The notes: generated by a model not told the origin, from the sequence alone. Shown: positions 23,128-32,055, numbered from the stretch's first letter. The stretch: 64,000 bases of DNA from Acetobacteraceae bacterium (GCA_947474705.1 CANJJS010000001.1:1-64000), one strand, 5' to 3'. A program made the numbers and translations.

Positions 23128-25224
23128 ATGCCGTTGCAGGGTCACACCGACGAAATATCCCGGGCCCGTGTCTCCGGCTGGGCTTTGGAGACCGATCGGC
23201 CCGACGAAGCCGTGTCGCTTTCCATTTACGAGAACGGCGTCCATCGCGGCGTTTGCGAGGCCACGGCGCCAAGGTCCGACGTCATCCTGTCGATGGGCGA
23301 AACGGTGTCCGGCGCGCGTGGTTTCAGGTTCGAGTTCGATCCCCCGCTATCGCCCTTCGCCGAGCACCGGGTCGAGGTCAGAACGACATGGGCGGGCGAA
23401 CTCCTGCCCAACGGCGCGCGAACCCTCCCGCGTCCCGCCCGGCCGGGCGCGGCCGGCGGACGTGTGCCGATCCTCGTGACCTCCACCGGCCGGTCCGGCA
23501 CGACCCTGCTGATGAGCGAGATGGCGCGGCATCCCGATATCGTCGTTGGCGACCGATATCCATTCGAAATCAAGCAAATCGGCTACCACGCCGCCGCTTT
23601 CCGTGTTCTGACCGCCAACGCCGATCGCGAACGCTCCACCCATCCTGAAACCATGTTGGACCGGGAGGCGCGATTCGCCATCGGTTCCAATCCATACAAC
23701 GAACCCGGTTATTTCGATCTCGGTACAAGTGGCGAGGTGTTGCGGGATTACTGGGAAAATCGGATGCCCGGTGGGTACGCTTCGTTGTTTCGAGAAACGA
23801 TTTTGGATTTTTACGACCTGCTCGCTCGCGGGCAGGGCAAGGGCGCCGCGCCGTATTTCTGCGAAAAGGGCGATGTCGACGAGGCCTCCGGCCTCGCCGC
23901 GCGATTGTTCTTCGACGAGGTCAAGGAAATCCTGATTGTCCGGGACCCCCGCGATTTGTTGTGCTCTTCGATCGCGTTCTGGAAGTTGCCGCCTGGCGAG
24001 GCGATGACCATGTTGCAAACCACCTTTCCGCGTCTGAGCCGGATCGCGCGTCATGCCGGGCCCGACACGATGGTGATCCGTTACGAAGATCTCGTGCGCG
24101 ATCCCCTGCCGTTGCGCCGCGCCATGTCGCTGTTTCTGGGGATCGATTTAACCGTCCCGCGCCTCGGCGGCGGGGAAGGGATCGAGACCGGCCATCGCAC
24201 CAGCGGCGATACCGGGTCCTCCATCGGACGATGGAGGAACGATCTTTCGCCGGAATTGCTCGAGATCTGCGAAGCGACGCTCGAACCGTATTTCCACGCG
24301 TTCGACTACGAGCTGAGCCGTCCGTCCGTCCCGCCGCGGGCAGGGCGCGCCTGGACCGGCCGGGAACCGGGCATGGCGGTCGTGGCGGAAGGGCAGCTCG
24401 CGGTATCGGCGTTTTTCGACAACAACCTGCCGGCCGGCGAGAAAATCGAGTTCGCGCGGCCCGTGTTCCAAATGACGTTCGGCCGCCAGGGCAACTGCCA
24501 GGCCTTCGTCGTCTCCGGCTGGTCGGACCCAGAGCGGGATTATGTCTGGACCGTTGGCCACGAAAGCCAATTGCGCCTGCCCGCCATCCGCCGGGAAGGC
24601 GATTACCGGTTGCTGATATCCGCCTCCCCTTTCACCCATGGCGAGGCATTGCCGGTGCAACGCCTGACCCTGCTGCTGGACGGGCGGGACATGGGCACGG
24701 TTTCGGCCGGCGAGACGTTCACGCTGGATGTCGAAGTCCCGCGCGCGTTGACGGGTACCGATCACGCCATCTCCGTCACTCTGTGCCTGCCCGACGCGGC
24801 CCGCCCGTCGGAGGTATCCGGCAGCCGGGACACGCGGGTGCTCGGCCTGTCGCTGTATCGGATCGTTCTGTTGAGGCTGGAACACGCCGATGGCCCCGAT
24901 CAGTCCGCGATCGCGTACGACAGAGGTATCGCGGATGGCGATGCGCCGATGGCTGACCGGTTGCATGGCCCCTATGCCGAGCGGATCGAAACCGTGTTGC
25001 GCGAGGCATTCGAACGCCCGGACCTCGAATACCGCCCCAAGGTTCGCCTGCGCGATCTCGCGGGCGCCGACCCCGTCCGGTTTATCCGGCTTATCCTGGG
25101 GCTGGAAGCGGCCTTCGATGTGACATTGGCGGAAGAACAAGTCGATAATCTCTTCACCATTGGCGACGTCGGCGCGTTGATTGGCGGTTTGATGGAGAAA
25201 CGATCGGCGCCAAGCCCAGGGTAA
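23128..25224 (+). CDS. Multi-domain sulfotransferase with beta-sandwich and degenerate acyl-carrier-like domain
   Basis: This 698-residue protein is a fusion. Residues 1-105 are a G-W-A-type beta-sandwich. Residues 112-410 are a PAPS-dependent sulfotransferase, with the 5'-phosphosulfate loop T118-S-T-G-R-S-G-T-T and a 3'-phosphate strand L-I-V-R-D-P-R-D (about 268-275). Residues 425-590 repeat the beta-sandwich module of the upstream gene (S-G-W-S-D-P-E-R-D-Y-V-W-T). Residues 637-690 look like an acyl carrier protein (L-R-D-L-A-G-A-D-P-V-R-F-I, then F-T-I-G-D-V-G-A-L-I). The phosphopantetheine serine of D-S-L is Pro649, so it cannot be charged. It likely sulfates a surface polymer or lipid; the target is unknown. 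Confidence 0.75.
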   Translation: MPLQGHTDEISRARVSGWALETDRPDEAVSLSIYENGVHRGVCEATAPRSDVILSMGETVSGARGFRFEFDPPLSPFAEHRVEVRTTWAGELLPNGARTLPRPARPGAAGGRVPILVTSTGRSGTTLLMSEMARHPDIVVGDRYPFEIKQIGYHAAAFRVLTANADRERSTHPETMLDREARFAIGSNPYNEPGYFDLGTSGEVLRDYWENRMPGGYASLFRETILDFYDLLARGQGKGAAPYFCEKGDVDEASGLAARLFFDEVKEILIVRDPRDLLCSSIAFWKLPPGEAMTMLQTTFPRLSRIARHAGPDTMVIRYEDLVRDPLPLRRAMSLFLGIDLTVPRLGGGEGIETGHRTSGDTGSSIGRWRNDLSPELLEICEATLEPYFHAFDYELSRPSVPPRAGRAWTGREPGMAVVAEGQLAVSAFFDNNLPAGEKIEFARPVFQMTFGRQGNCQAFVVSGWSDPERDYVWTVGHESQLRLPAIRREGDYRLLISASPFTHGEALPVQRLTLLLDGRDMGTVSAGETFTLDVEVPRALTGTDHAISVTLCLPDAARPSEVSGSRDTRVLGLSLYRIVLLRLEHADGPDQSAIAYDRGIADGDAPMADRLHGPYAERIETVLREAFERPDLEYRPKVRLRDLAGADPVRFIRLILGLEAAFDVTLAEEQVDNLFTIGDVGALIGGLMEKRSAPSPG

Positions 25225-25239
25225 TACCACCCCGAGTAG

Positions 25240-25256
25240 ACGGCGATCGTCGCCGT
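25240..25256 (+). terminator. Weak hairpin after the sulfotransferase gene
   Basis: ACGGCGA, TCG, TCGCCGT gives a perfect 7-bp stem 16 bases after the stop, followed by a mildly T-rich run (TCTGTCGTCATCTT). A possible terminator for the two-gene unit. Confidence 0.4.
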
Positions 25257-25403
25257 TCTGTCGTCATCTTCCGCGAAGGGTGGCTGTCCAGGCCTTTAAG
25301 GCGGCGATTTGGTAAATGTCGCCGGTCTCCTCTGGCGGCGGTTATTGCCTCCTCATGCCCGGGCTGGATCGCTCGCGCGAGCACGCGCCGTAATTCTCAA
25401 TGG

Positions 25404-25437
25404 CACGCCGGACCGGCGATATCTCCGGTCCGGCGTG
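25404..25437 (-). terminator. 13-bp hairpin downstream of the FMN oxidase
   Basis: CACGCCGGACCGG, loop CGATATCT, CCGGTCCGGCGTG is a perfect 13-bp stem, 22 bases past the stop of the minus-strand oxidase. It is the likely terminator or 3'-end barrier for that gene. Confidence 0.55.
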
Positions 25438-25459
25438 TTCGCGCTTCAGGCGGTCGTGG

Positions 25460-26572
25460 TCAGCCTCGATACTCCGGGGTATCTTGCAACAGCGGGAAGG
25501 CGCTGTGCTGGTGTGGCTGCGCCACGATCGGGGCGTTCCGGTAAAGGAACGACGGGTTCAGTTCGGCCAGGGACCGGGCCCCCGCCAGCGCCATGGCGAC
25601 GCCGATCTCGTGTTCCAGCAATTCCAGCATTTTGTGCACGCCCGCGTCGCCGTCGGCGGCCAGCGCGTAGCAATACATCCGCCCCATCCCGACCGCGTCG
25701 GCGCCCAGAGCGATTGCCTTGACGATGTCGGTGCCGCGGCAGAAGCTGCCGTCGATCATGACTTTCGCGCGGCCCCGCACCGCCGCCATCACTTCCGGCA
25801 GCACGTCCAGAGACCCGCGTCCGTGATCCAACTGACGGCCGCCGTGGTTGGAGACATAAACGCCGTCCACGCCATGCTCGCAGCACAGGGCGGCGTCTTC
25901 CGCCGTGGCGATGCCTTTCAGGATCAGCGGGATTTTGTGTGTGTCCTTGAAGGCTTTCACGTTATCCCAGGTGAACCCCGCCTGATGTGTGTGCCCCGTC
26001 GCCGCCGCGCGCCAGGGTTTCACGAAGCGTCCGGTGATGTCGCGTTCGCGCCGCGAATACGCCGCCGTATCGACCGTGATCGCGAAAGCGTCGTAGCCGT
26101 TATCGACCGCGCGTGCCACGACCTCGTTAACCCAGGGCGTGTCGCCGCGAACATAGAGCTGGAAGATTTTCGGACCTGGAGTCGCCGCGGCGATTTCCTC
26201 CAGGCCGGGATGGGTGACGGAGCTGCACATGATCGGCGTGCCGAACGCCGAGGCCGCGCGCCCCGCGGTCGCCGCACCGCCTGGATCGAAGGATTCGAGC
26301 GATCCCACTGGGCTCAGGAACACCGGCAGGCGCCAGGGCTTGCCAAACAGGGTGGTGGTGGAGTCGATTTTCGAAACATCGACGCAGACGCGCGGGCGCA
26401 ACGCGATCGAGTCGATCGCCATGCGGTTGCGCCGCAGCGTGGTCTCGGTTTCGGTCGCGCCGACCAGATAACCCCAGATGTGATCCGACAGTTTTTTGCG
26501 CGCCGCGGGCAGGAACTCGTGCAGACACTGAAAATCGCCGCCGGGTTCGTGCAGATGTTTGGCTTCGTCCAT
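25460..26572 (-). CDS. FMN-dependent alpha-hydroxy-acid oxidase/dehydrogenase
   Basis: The 370-residue TIM-barrel flavoprotein has the family signature V-S-N-H-G-G-R-Q-L-D (catalytic histidine and substrate arginine), I-T-V-D-T-A-A and L-I-L-K-G-I-A (FMN lysine), and the C-terminal D-G-S-F-C-R-G-T-D-I-V-K-A phosphate loop where the family usually has D-G-G. Members oxidise L-lactate, glycolate or mandelate-type acids. The start at 26572 has CGGAGGAA upstream; the longer frame to 26629 lacks a site. It stands alone between a terminator-like hairpin and the MFS gene. The precise acid is unknown. Confidence 0.87.
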   Translation of the reverse strand: MDEAKHLHEPGGDFQCLHEFLPAARKKLSDHIWGYLVGATETETTLRRNRMAIDSIALRPRVCVDVSKIDSTTTLFGKPWRLPVFLSPVGSLESFDPGGAATAGRAASAFGTPIMCSSVTHPGLEEIAAATPGPKIFQLYVRGDTPWVNEVVARAVDNGYDAFAITVDTAAYSRRERDITGRFVKPWRAAATGHTHQAGFTWDNVKAFKDTHKIPLILKGIATAEDAALCCEHGVDGVYVSNHGGRQLDHGRGSLDVLPEVMAAVRGRAKVMIDGSFCRGTDIVKAIALGADAVGMGRMYCYALAADGDAGVHKMLELLEHEIGVAMALAGARSLAELNPSFLYRNAPIVAQPHQHSAFPLLQDTPEYRG

Positions 26573-26710
26573 GGCCGTTCCTCCGTTTGCCGTGACCGGT
26601 ATCAGGCATATGGCGGGGGGCGGACGCAAGAGGCGGGGTCGCGCGGCCTTGGCGATTGGGGGGAGGGATCAGGCGCCGGGGCTTAAATCTCGATCTCCCG
26701 CGTTCCCGGA

Positions 26711-27946
26711 TTATTTGCCCGCCGGTCCGCGCGTCTCTTCGATCGGCCGGGTCTCCGGCATCGCCAGCCAGACCAGGGCCAGGGCGAGGGCGCCGATCGC
26801 GGCGAGGCCGAGGAAGGCCGGGCTCGCGCCGAACCGGTCCGCGGTCCAGCCGGCGAGGGACGTGCTGACGGTGGCGCCAAGTCCGGCGGCGAGGCCGAAC
26901 GACCCGATCGCGAGGTTCAGGTGGCCGCTGTGTTTGGTCAGGTCGGCGGCGATCAGTGCCGGCATCAGCCCGAGCACGGTGGCGCTGACGCCGTCGAGCA
27001 TCTGGATCGCCGCCAGGGTTTCCGGTCTGGGATCGAACGCGAGCAGCATGCCGCGCAGGGGCAGGGCGGCGAACCCCGCCATGAGAACCTTCCGGCGGCC
27101 CAGCACGCGCGCGGCGGCGCCGGCCCATGGCGAGGCGAGGGCGACGATAAGCTGGGGGATGACGATCGTGGCGGGGACGAGATAGCCGGCGACCTCGCCG
27201 CGCGCCGACAGTCCGCCCAGCGCGAGGGGCAGGAGGGCGGCGTTGCTCAGGTGGAACAGCGCGACGCATACCGCGAAAACATGCATGCGGGGATCGGCGA
27301 AAACGATCCATGGCGAGGCTTCGCGCTCGCCTGGCGGGATGTTCGCCATATGGCCGGGCACGGGCGGGCAGATACCGGGACGGATGGCGGTCACGGCGGC
27401 GATGGCGGGCACGGCCAGCGCGGCGGCGATCAGGAACGGGCTTTGTTGACCCAGATGGGAGGCCGCGAGGCCGAGGGACGCCGCCGCGATGGCGCCGCCC
27501 AAAGAGGCGTGGCGGGCATTGCCGCCAAGGCGCTGGCTGAAGCTGTCGTGACCGCAAAGCGACAGGGTCAGCGCGGCGATGGCGGGCGCGATGACGGTGC
27601 TCGCGGCCGCGTGAAAAATTTGCGCCAGCCAGATGGCGGCGATTGAGGGCGCCAGCGCCACGATGGCCGCGGCGACGCCCAGGACGGCCAGCGCGCCGGC
27701 GGCCACGGCGTGCTTGTCGCGCAGTGAATCGACCAGTAGGCCGCCGGGCACCTGAAAAGCGAGTCCCGCGATCGTGCCGACACTCAAGGCCACGCCGACC
27801 TCGGTCAGCGACCATCCCTGGCCGATCAGCCAGACGGAGACGAAGGGGCCGAAACCCGTTTGCATCGCGGCCGTGAAGAAGCTCAACCAATGGACGGCGG
27901 ATCGCGCGGCGGTTTCGTTCGCGGTTGTCTCGAGGGTCGCGCTCAA
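26711..27946 (-). CDS. Major facilitator superfamily transporter
   Basis: This is a 411-residue, roughly 12-helix protein with the MFS loop motif between helices 2 and 3 in the form G-L-L-V-D-S-L-R-D-K. The C-half repeats it at W-T-A-D-R-F-G. No substrate marker is visible. TTG at 27946 is chosen as start because GGAGAGC sits about 8 bases upstream; an ATG further up at 27988 is possible but has no ribosome site. It is divergent from the HAD gene across 121 bases. Likely drug, sugar or metabolite export/import; not resolved. Confidence 0.8.
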   Translation of the reverse strand: MSATLETTANETAARSAVHWLSFFTAAMQTGFGPFVSVWLIGQGWSLTEVGVALSVGTIAGLAFQVPGGLLVDSLRDKHAVAAGALAVLGVAAAIVALAPSIAAIWLAQIFHAAASTVIAPAIAALTLSLCGHDSFSQRLGGNARHASLGGAIAAASLGLAASHLGQQSPFLIAAALAVPAIAAVTAIRPGICPPVPGHMANIPPGEREASPWIVFADPRMHVFAVCVALFHLSNAALLPLALGGLSARGEVAGYLVPATIVIPQLIVALASPWAGAAARVLGRRKVLMAGFAALPLRGMLLAFDPRPETLAAIQMLDGVSATVLGLMPALIAADLTKHSGHLNLAIGSFGLAAGLGATVSTSLAGWTADRFGASPAFLGLAAIGALALALVWLAMPETRPIEETRGPAGK

Positions 27947-28067
27947 ACGGTGCTCTCCGGTGGTCCGCGCCAATGGTAAGCGGAACAACCCCGCGATGCG
28001 AGGCGGTCCGGTGTCCGCGCGCTTGTGGCGGGAGAGACGCCCGGCCTAAAACGCCGGGAAAGGCCGG

Positions 28068-28823
28068 ATGTCCGGCCGGGGAGTCCGCGCCGTGCCACCG
28101 AAAGCCATTCTGTTCGACCTCGATGACACCTTGATCTCGGCGTACAACCAGCCGCACTGGGCCTGGCGGGACATTTGCGCGGAATTCGCCGCCGAGTTGA
28201 GCCCGTGTCCGCCTGAGGACGCCGCCGCCGCGATCAACCATGCCGCCGACATTTTCTGGGCCGATCCGGAACGGCATCGGATTGGCCGGTTGCAACTGCT
28301 GGATGCTCGCGCGGTGATTGTCGCCGAGGGGTTCGCGGCGCTGGCCAAAGCCGGATTCCCGGCGCCGGGGGAGGCGGTCGCGCGGGGGATGGCGGCACGC
28401 TACAACTCCTATCGCGAAGAGCACATGCATTTGTTCGACGGCGCCCACCACGTCGTCGACTCCTTCCGCGCCATGGGCGTGAAGCTGGCGTTGATCACCA
28501 ACGGCGCGGCGGCGCCGCAGCGGGCGAAAGTGATCCGCTTCGATCTGACTCACCGCTTCGATCATATTCAGATCGAGGGCGAGCACGGCTTCGGCAAGCC
28601 CGAGGAGCGCGCCTATCGTCACGCCTTGTCCGTGCTGGGCGTCGCGCCCGCGGACACCTGGATGGTCGGCGACAATCTGGAATGGGAGGTGATCGCGCCC
28701 CAGCGGCTGGGTATCCACGCGATCTGGCACGATGTGGTGGGCGATGGCGTGCCGGCGCACTCCTCCGCGAAACCGGACCGGACGATCCGGGCATTGGCGG
28801 AGTTGCTGGAGGGGCTGATTTAG
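28068..28823 (+). CDS. HAD-superfamily hydrolase (YjjG/2-haloacid-like)
   Basis: The 251-residue protein carries HAD motif I as F-D17-L-D19-D-T (nucleophile and acid aspartates), motif II as L-I-T-N-G, a lysine in the F-G-K-P-E motif III, and motif IV G-D-N-L-E-W-E. A helical cap lies between motifs I and II. The arrangement matches subfamily IA phosphatases/dehalogenases such as YjjG nucleotidase. Two starts fit: ATG 28068 after GGGAAAGG, or GTG 28092 closer to motif I. A hairpin follows the stop. Substrate unknown; probably a small phosphorylated metabolite. Confidence 0.83.
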   Translation: MSGRGVRAVPPKAILFDLDDTLISAYNQPHWAWRDICAEFAAELSPCPPEDAAAAINHAADIFWADPERHRIGRLQLLDARAVIVAEGFAALAKAGFPAPGEAVARGMAARYNSYREEHMHLFDGAHHVVDSFRAMGVKLALITNGAAAPQRAKVIRFDLTHRFDHIQIEGEHGFGKPEERAYRHALSVLGVAPADTWMVGDNLEWEVIAPQRLGIHAIWHDVVGDGVPAHSSAKPDRTIRALAELLEGLI

Positions 28824-28848
28824 CCAGCCCGGACGGGGCCAGGGGAAA

Positions 28849-28871
28849 CCCCGGACCATTGGGGTCCGGGG
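28849..28871. terminator. 9-bp hairpin between convergent HAD and DsbA-like genes
   Basis: CCCCGGACC, 5-base loop, GGTCCGGGG lies 26 bases after one stop and 7 before the other. It has no T-run. A likely bidirectional end signal. Confidence 0.5.
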
Positions 28872-28877
28872 AAATGT

Positions 28878-29438
28878 TCAGGCCTTGAAAATGCGCGCGG
28901 CCCAGTCGGCGACCGGTTCGCCGCTGCCGATCTCGGGATACGCGATGCCGTCGATCATGAACGTCGGCGAAACATGAATGCCGTTCTGGCGGGCGTATTT
29001 CGCGTGAAGTTTGACCTCGCGGTCGAGGTCCGGGATCGCGAAGGCCTCCGCGACCTCGATGCCGCTATAGGCCTCGATCCGCGCGATGATATCGTTCGGC
29101 GTGGCGTCGCGGTTGGGGCCGGTGCAGTGGCGTTCGAACTCGAACTCCTCCCGGTGCGCGCCGACGGCGGCCAGCACGGCCTTGGCGTTTTCCTTGCCGC
29201 CGGGCAGCGTGGAGGCGGCCAGAACGCAGCGCACGATGACGCCCGAATACATGTGCCAGGGCTGCGACTGAAGCCGGATTTTCACCGAGATTTTGTCCGC
29301 CCCGGCATGGGCCAGCAGGTCGTCGAGCTTGTTGAAGGCCCGGACGGAATAGGGGCAGGTGGGTTCGAGAAAGGCTTCGAAGACACGCGGGCCGGTGCCC
29401 CAGACCAGGGGATCGGCGCGCCATGCGGGTTGGGTCAT
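28878..29438 (-). CDS. DsbA-family thioredoxin-fold protein, CPYS active site
   Basis: This 186-residue protein starts MTQPAWRADP and has a thioredoxin fold with an inserted helical region. The active-site position reads C28-P-Y-S31, so the second cysteine is serine. The cis-proline loop is V-S-P-T-F-M-I-D-G. No signal peptide or membrane anchor is seen, so it is probably cytoplasmic. A single-cysteine site suggests glutathione-linked chemistry (as in 2-hydroxychromene-2-carboxylate isomerase/kappa GST relatives) instead of disulfide formation. It faces away from the ABC substrate-binding gene, sharing a 194-base intergenic region. Confidence 0.75.
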   Translation of the reverse strand: MTQPAWRADPLVWGTGPRVFEAFLEPTCPYSVRAFNKLDDLLAHAGADKISVKIRLQSQPWHMYSGVIVRCVLAASTLPGGKENAKAVLAAVGAHREEFEFERHCTGPNRDATPNDIIARIEAYSGIEVAEAFAIPDLDREVKLHAKYARQNGIHVSPTFMIDGIAYPEIGSGEPVADWAARIFKA

Positions 29439-29632
29439 GTGTTGGGTCCTGTTCGTCGTGGTTTGCCGGTGGCGGTCTTTGAGTTCGGACCGCTGAAGGC
29501 CTGATCCGTGCTATAGTCCAATCCGCGCCGGACTCCACCGGCACGGCTTGCCTTCGCCGCCCGGAGGATGCTCCATCGCGCCAACGGCGGGCCGTGTGTT
29601 CGTGGTCCCGGCCGAAACAAGGAGAGCGTCCG

Positions 29633-30859
29633 ATGATCCCATCTCTGACCCGGCGCGCCGCTGTTGGCGCGGGACTCGCCGCCGCCGCCGCGCCTGGGCG
29701 CGCGCGGGCGCAAAAGGCGCCCATTCGCATCGGGGTTTTGACCGACATGGGCGGGCCTTACGCGGCGAACACCGGACCGGGCTCGGTGGTGGGCGCGCAG
29801 CTCGCGGTGGAGGATTTCGTCAGGGCCAATCCGGATATCCCGGTGGAGGTCGTGTCCGCCGATTTGCAATTGAAGCCCGATGTCGCGCTGGGGATTTCCG
29901 GCAAGTGGTTCGATTCGGACGGGGTCGATGTCGTCACCGATGTTCCCTTGTCGTCCGCCGCGTTCGCGATCGGCGACATGGCGAAACAAAAGGACAAGAT
30001 CGCGATTTTCACTGGCGGTGCCTCGGCAGATATCACGGGATCGCGCTGCGGGCCGAACCATCTGCACTGGGTCTACGACACCTGGTCCATGCCGCACGCC
30101 GTCGCCGATGCCTCGGTCCGCGATGGCAATGACACCTGGTTCTTCATCACCGCCGATTACGCCTTCGGTCATTCCCTGCGAAAGGACGCCGCCAGCTTCG
30201 TCGCCGCCGCCGGCGGTAAGGTTCTGGGCGAGGCGCTGGCGCCGTTTCCCGGAACGACCGATTTTTCCTCGCACCTGGTCCGCGCTCAGGCCAGTGGGGC
30301 GAAGGTGTTGGGGCTGGCGAATGGCGGCGGGGACACGGTGAACTGCATCAAGCAGGCCGCCGAGTTCGGGCTGATGAAAAGCGGCATGAAGGTCGCGGGG
30401 CTGATCTTTCTCATTCACGATGTGCATGGCGTGGGCCTCGCCGCCGCGCAGGGGGTTCTGCTGACGGAACCATTTTACTGGAACATGAACGACGGCACCC
30501 GTGCCTTCGCGAAACGTTTCGCGCCGAAAATGGGTGGGTCCGTTCCGGGGTCGGTCCATGCCGGTCAATATTCCGGCGTTACGCACTATTTGAAGGCGGT
30601 GAAGGCGCTCGGATACGAAAAAGCCAAGGCCAGCGGCCGCGCGGTGCTGGAAGTCATGAAGGCCACCCCGACCGACGACCCGTTGATGGGCAAGGGCATG
30701 GTCCGCAAGGACGGCCGGGTCATCCACGACATGTATTTGTTCGAGGTGAAATCGCCAGCCCAGTCCAAGGAACCCTGGGATTATTACAACCTGAAACGCA
30801 CGGTGCCGGCGGCCGAGGCCTTCCGCCCGATGGGGCAGGGCGGGTGTTCCCTGGTCTGA
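29633..30859 (+). CDS. ABC transporter substrate-binding protein, branched-chain amino-acid type, Tat signal
   Basis: The 408-residue periplasmic protein has a twin-arginine leader T-R-R-A-A-V-G-A-G-L with a hydrophobic core ending A-R-A-Q. A type I periplasmic-binding fold follows (I-R-I-G-V-L-T-D-M-G-G-P-Y), as in LivJ-like receptors (PF13458 type). A strong AAGGAGAG precedes the ATG. No cognate permease or ATPase is next to it. It is followed 54 bases later by a 2-hydroxyacid dehydrogenase, suggesting the bound ligand may be a hydroxy- or keto-acid. Ligand unknown. Confidence 0.87.
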   Translation: MIPSLTRRAAVGAGLAAAAAPGRARAQKAPIRIGVLTDMGGPYAANTGPGSVVGAQLAVEDFVRANPDIPVEVVSADLQLKPDVALGISGKWFDSDGVDVVTDVPLSSAAFAIGDMAKQKDKIAIFTGGASADITGSRCGPNHLHWVYDTWSMPHAVADASVRDGNDTWFFITADYAFGHSLRKDAASFVAAAGGKVLGEALAPFPGTTDFSSHLVRAQASGAKVLGLANGGGDTVNCIKQAAEFGLMKSGMKVAGLIFLIHDVHGVGLAAAQGVLLTEPFYWNMNDGTRAFAKRFAPKMGGSVPGSVHAGQYSGVTHYLKAVKALGYEKAKASGRAVLEVMKATPTDDPLMGKGMVRKDGRVIHDMYLFEVKSPAQSKEPWDYYNLKRTVPAAEAFRPMGQGGCSLV

Positions 30860-30913
30860 ACCGCGCCGCCGCGATAAACCGACGACAACCACTCCAAAGG
30901 GAACGCCAGGACC

Positions 30914-31924
30914 ATGAAACCCACCGTCCTTTACGCCGAGAACAACTACCCCGACGCCAGCGTCGAACGCAGGATTTACGGCGACGGCGTCAATCTGATC
31001 GTTCCCAACGCGACGGCTTCGCTCGCCGATCTGACCGACGAGCAATGCGCCCAGGCGGATGGGCTGATGATTTTGCGGTATAAGGTGACGGAGAAGGACC
31101 TCGAACGGTTTCCGAAGCTGCGCTACGTCTGCCGCATGGGCGTCGGCTACGACGGCATCGACCGCGTCGCCTGCGCCAAACGCCAGGTCGTGGTTCTGAA
31201 CGTGCCGGACTACGGCACCACGGAAGTCGCCGACCACGCGATGTCGCTGGCGCTGTCCCTGCGACGGGGCTTGTTCCTGCATCTGGAGGCCCAGCGCGCC
31301 GATCCCCCCGCGCCGTGGCGCTACATCAACGATCCGCTGGTGAAACGGAACGGCGTGCAGACCTTCGGTATCGTCGGCATGGGCCGCATCGCCACCGCCG
31401 TCGCGCTGCGCGCCAAGGCCTTCAATTTTCGTGTTGTCTTCTTCGACCCCTACCTTCCCAACGGCGTCGAACTCGGGCTGGGCATTCACCGCGCCAAGAC
31501 CCTGGAGGAACTGTTGGCCCAGACCGACACGCTGTCGATCCACACGCCGCTGACGGCCGAAACACGGAACATGATCGGCGCCAGGGAGTTGTCGTTGCTG
31601 CCCAAGGGCGCGGTCGTCGTGAACACCGCCCGCGGGCCGATCGTAGACATCGACGCCCTCTGCGCGGCGCTGAAAAGCGGCCATTTGTCGGGCGTCGGGA
31701 TCGACGTCGTCCCGGTCGAACCGCCGGTCGAACCCGTGCCGGAACTTATGCGTGCCTTCCGGGCGAAAGAACCCTGGACCATCGGCCGCCTGATCGTCAC
31801 GCCGCACGCCGCGTTCTATTCGCCGCAGGCCTGGGACGACATCCGTTCCAAGGGCGCGGAAACCATGGCCGCGGCGCTGCTGGGACCGAAGCCGCAAAAC
31901 GTGATCGAGCCCGGAAGTTACTGA
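30914..31924 (+). CDS. D-isomer-specific 2-hydroxyacid dehydrogenase (CtBP-like)
   Basis: This 336-residue NAD-dependent dehydrogenase has the Rossmann motif G-I-V-G-M-G-R-I-A (about 152-160), the V-N-T-A-R-G-P-I-V-D motif with catalytic arginine, and a C-terminal T-P-H-A-A-F histidine. It falls in the C-terminal-binding-protein/phosphoglycerate-dehydrogenase-like group. AAGGGAACG precedes the ATG. It is 54 bases after the substrate-binding protein and in the same direction, so a transport/oxidation pair is plausible. The acid substrate cannot be read from the sequence. Confidence 0.86.
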   Translation: MKPTVLYAENNYPDASVERRIYGDGVNLIVPNATASLADLTDEQCAQADGLMILRYKVTEKDLERFPKLRYVCRMGVGYDGIDRVACAKRQVVVLNVPDYGTTEVADHAMSLALSLRRGLFLHLEAQRADPPAPWRYINDPLVKRNGVQTFGIVGMGRIATAVALRAKAFNFRVVFFDPYLPNGVELGLGIHRAKTLEELLAQTDTLSIHTPLTAETRNMIGARELSLLPKGAVVVNTARGPIVDIDALCAALKSGHLSGVGIDVVPVEPPVEPVPELMRAFRAKEPWTIGRLIVTPHAAFYSPQAWDDIRSKGAETMAAALLGPKPQNVIEPGSY

Positions 31925-31934
31925 ACCGGTAACG

Positions 31935-31995
31935 GCCCTCGATCCCCGGGAAATCTCGATCCGTCGGGGGCCTTGATCCAAGGGGGATCGAGGGC
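31935..31995. repeat. 13-bp inverted repeat with 35-base loop
   Basis: GCCCTCGATCCCC (31935-31947) pairs perfectly with GGGGATCGAGGGC (31983-31995). It starts 11 bases after the dehydrogenase stop and ends just before the first mini-ORF of the NRAMP leader. It could end the upstream transcript or form part of the leader. Confidence 0.55.
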
Positions 31996-31998
31996 TAC

Positions 31999-32055
31999 AT
32001 GCCACTGACCGCCGGGTTCGCCCGGCGGACGGCAACATACACAGGGATCGCATGA
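31999..32055 (+). CDS. Leader mini-ORF 1 (18 codons)
   Basis: The frame MPLTAGFARRTATYTGIA begins at ATG 31999 after GAGGG and ends in TGA overlapping the ATG of mini-ORF 2 (ATGA at 32052-32055). It has no recognisable domain. The overlap supports translation. It is the first of four small frames ahead of the NRAMP-related gene. Confidence 0.35.
   Translation: MPLTAGFARRTATYTGIA

Noticed and set aside
26127-28859. Minus-strand open frame of 910 codons
   Set aside because: It crosses the MFS, FMN-oxidase and HAD genes out of frame and is very rich in Arg/Pro; a compositional artefact.
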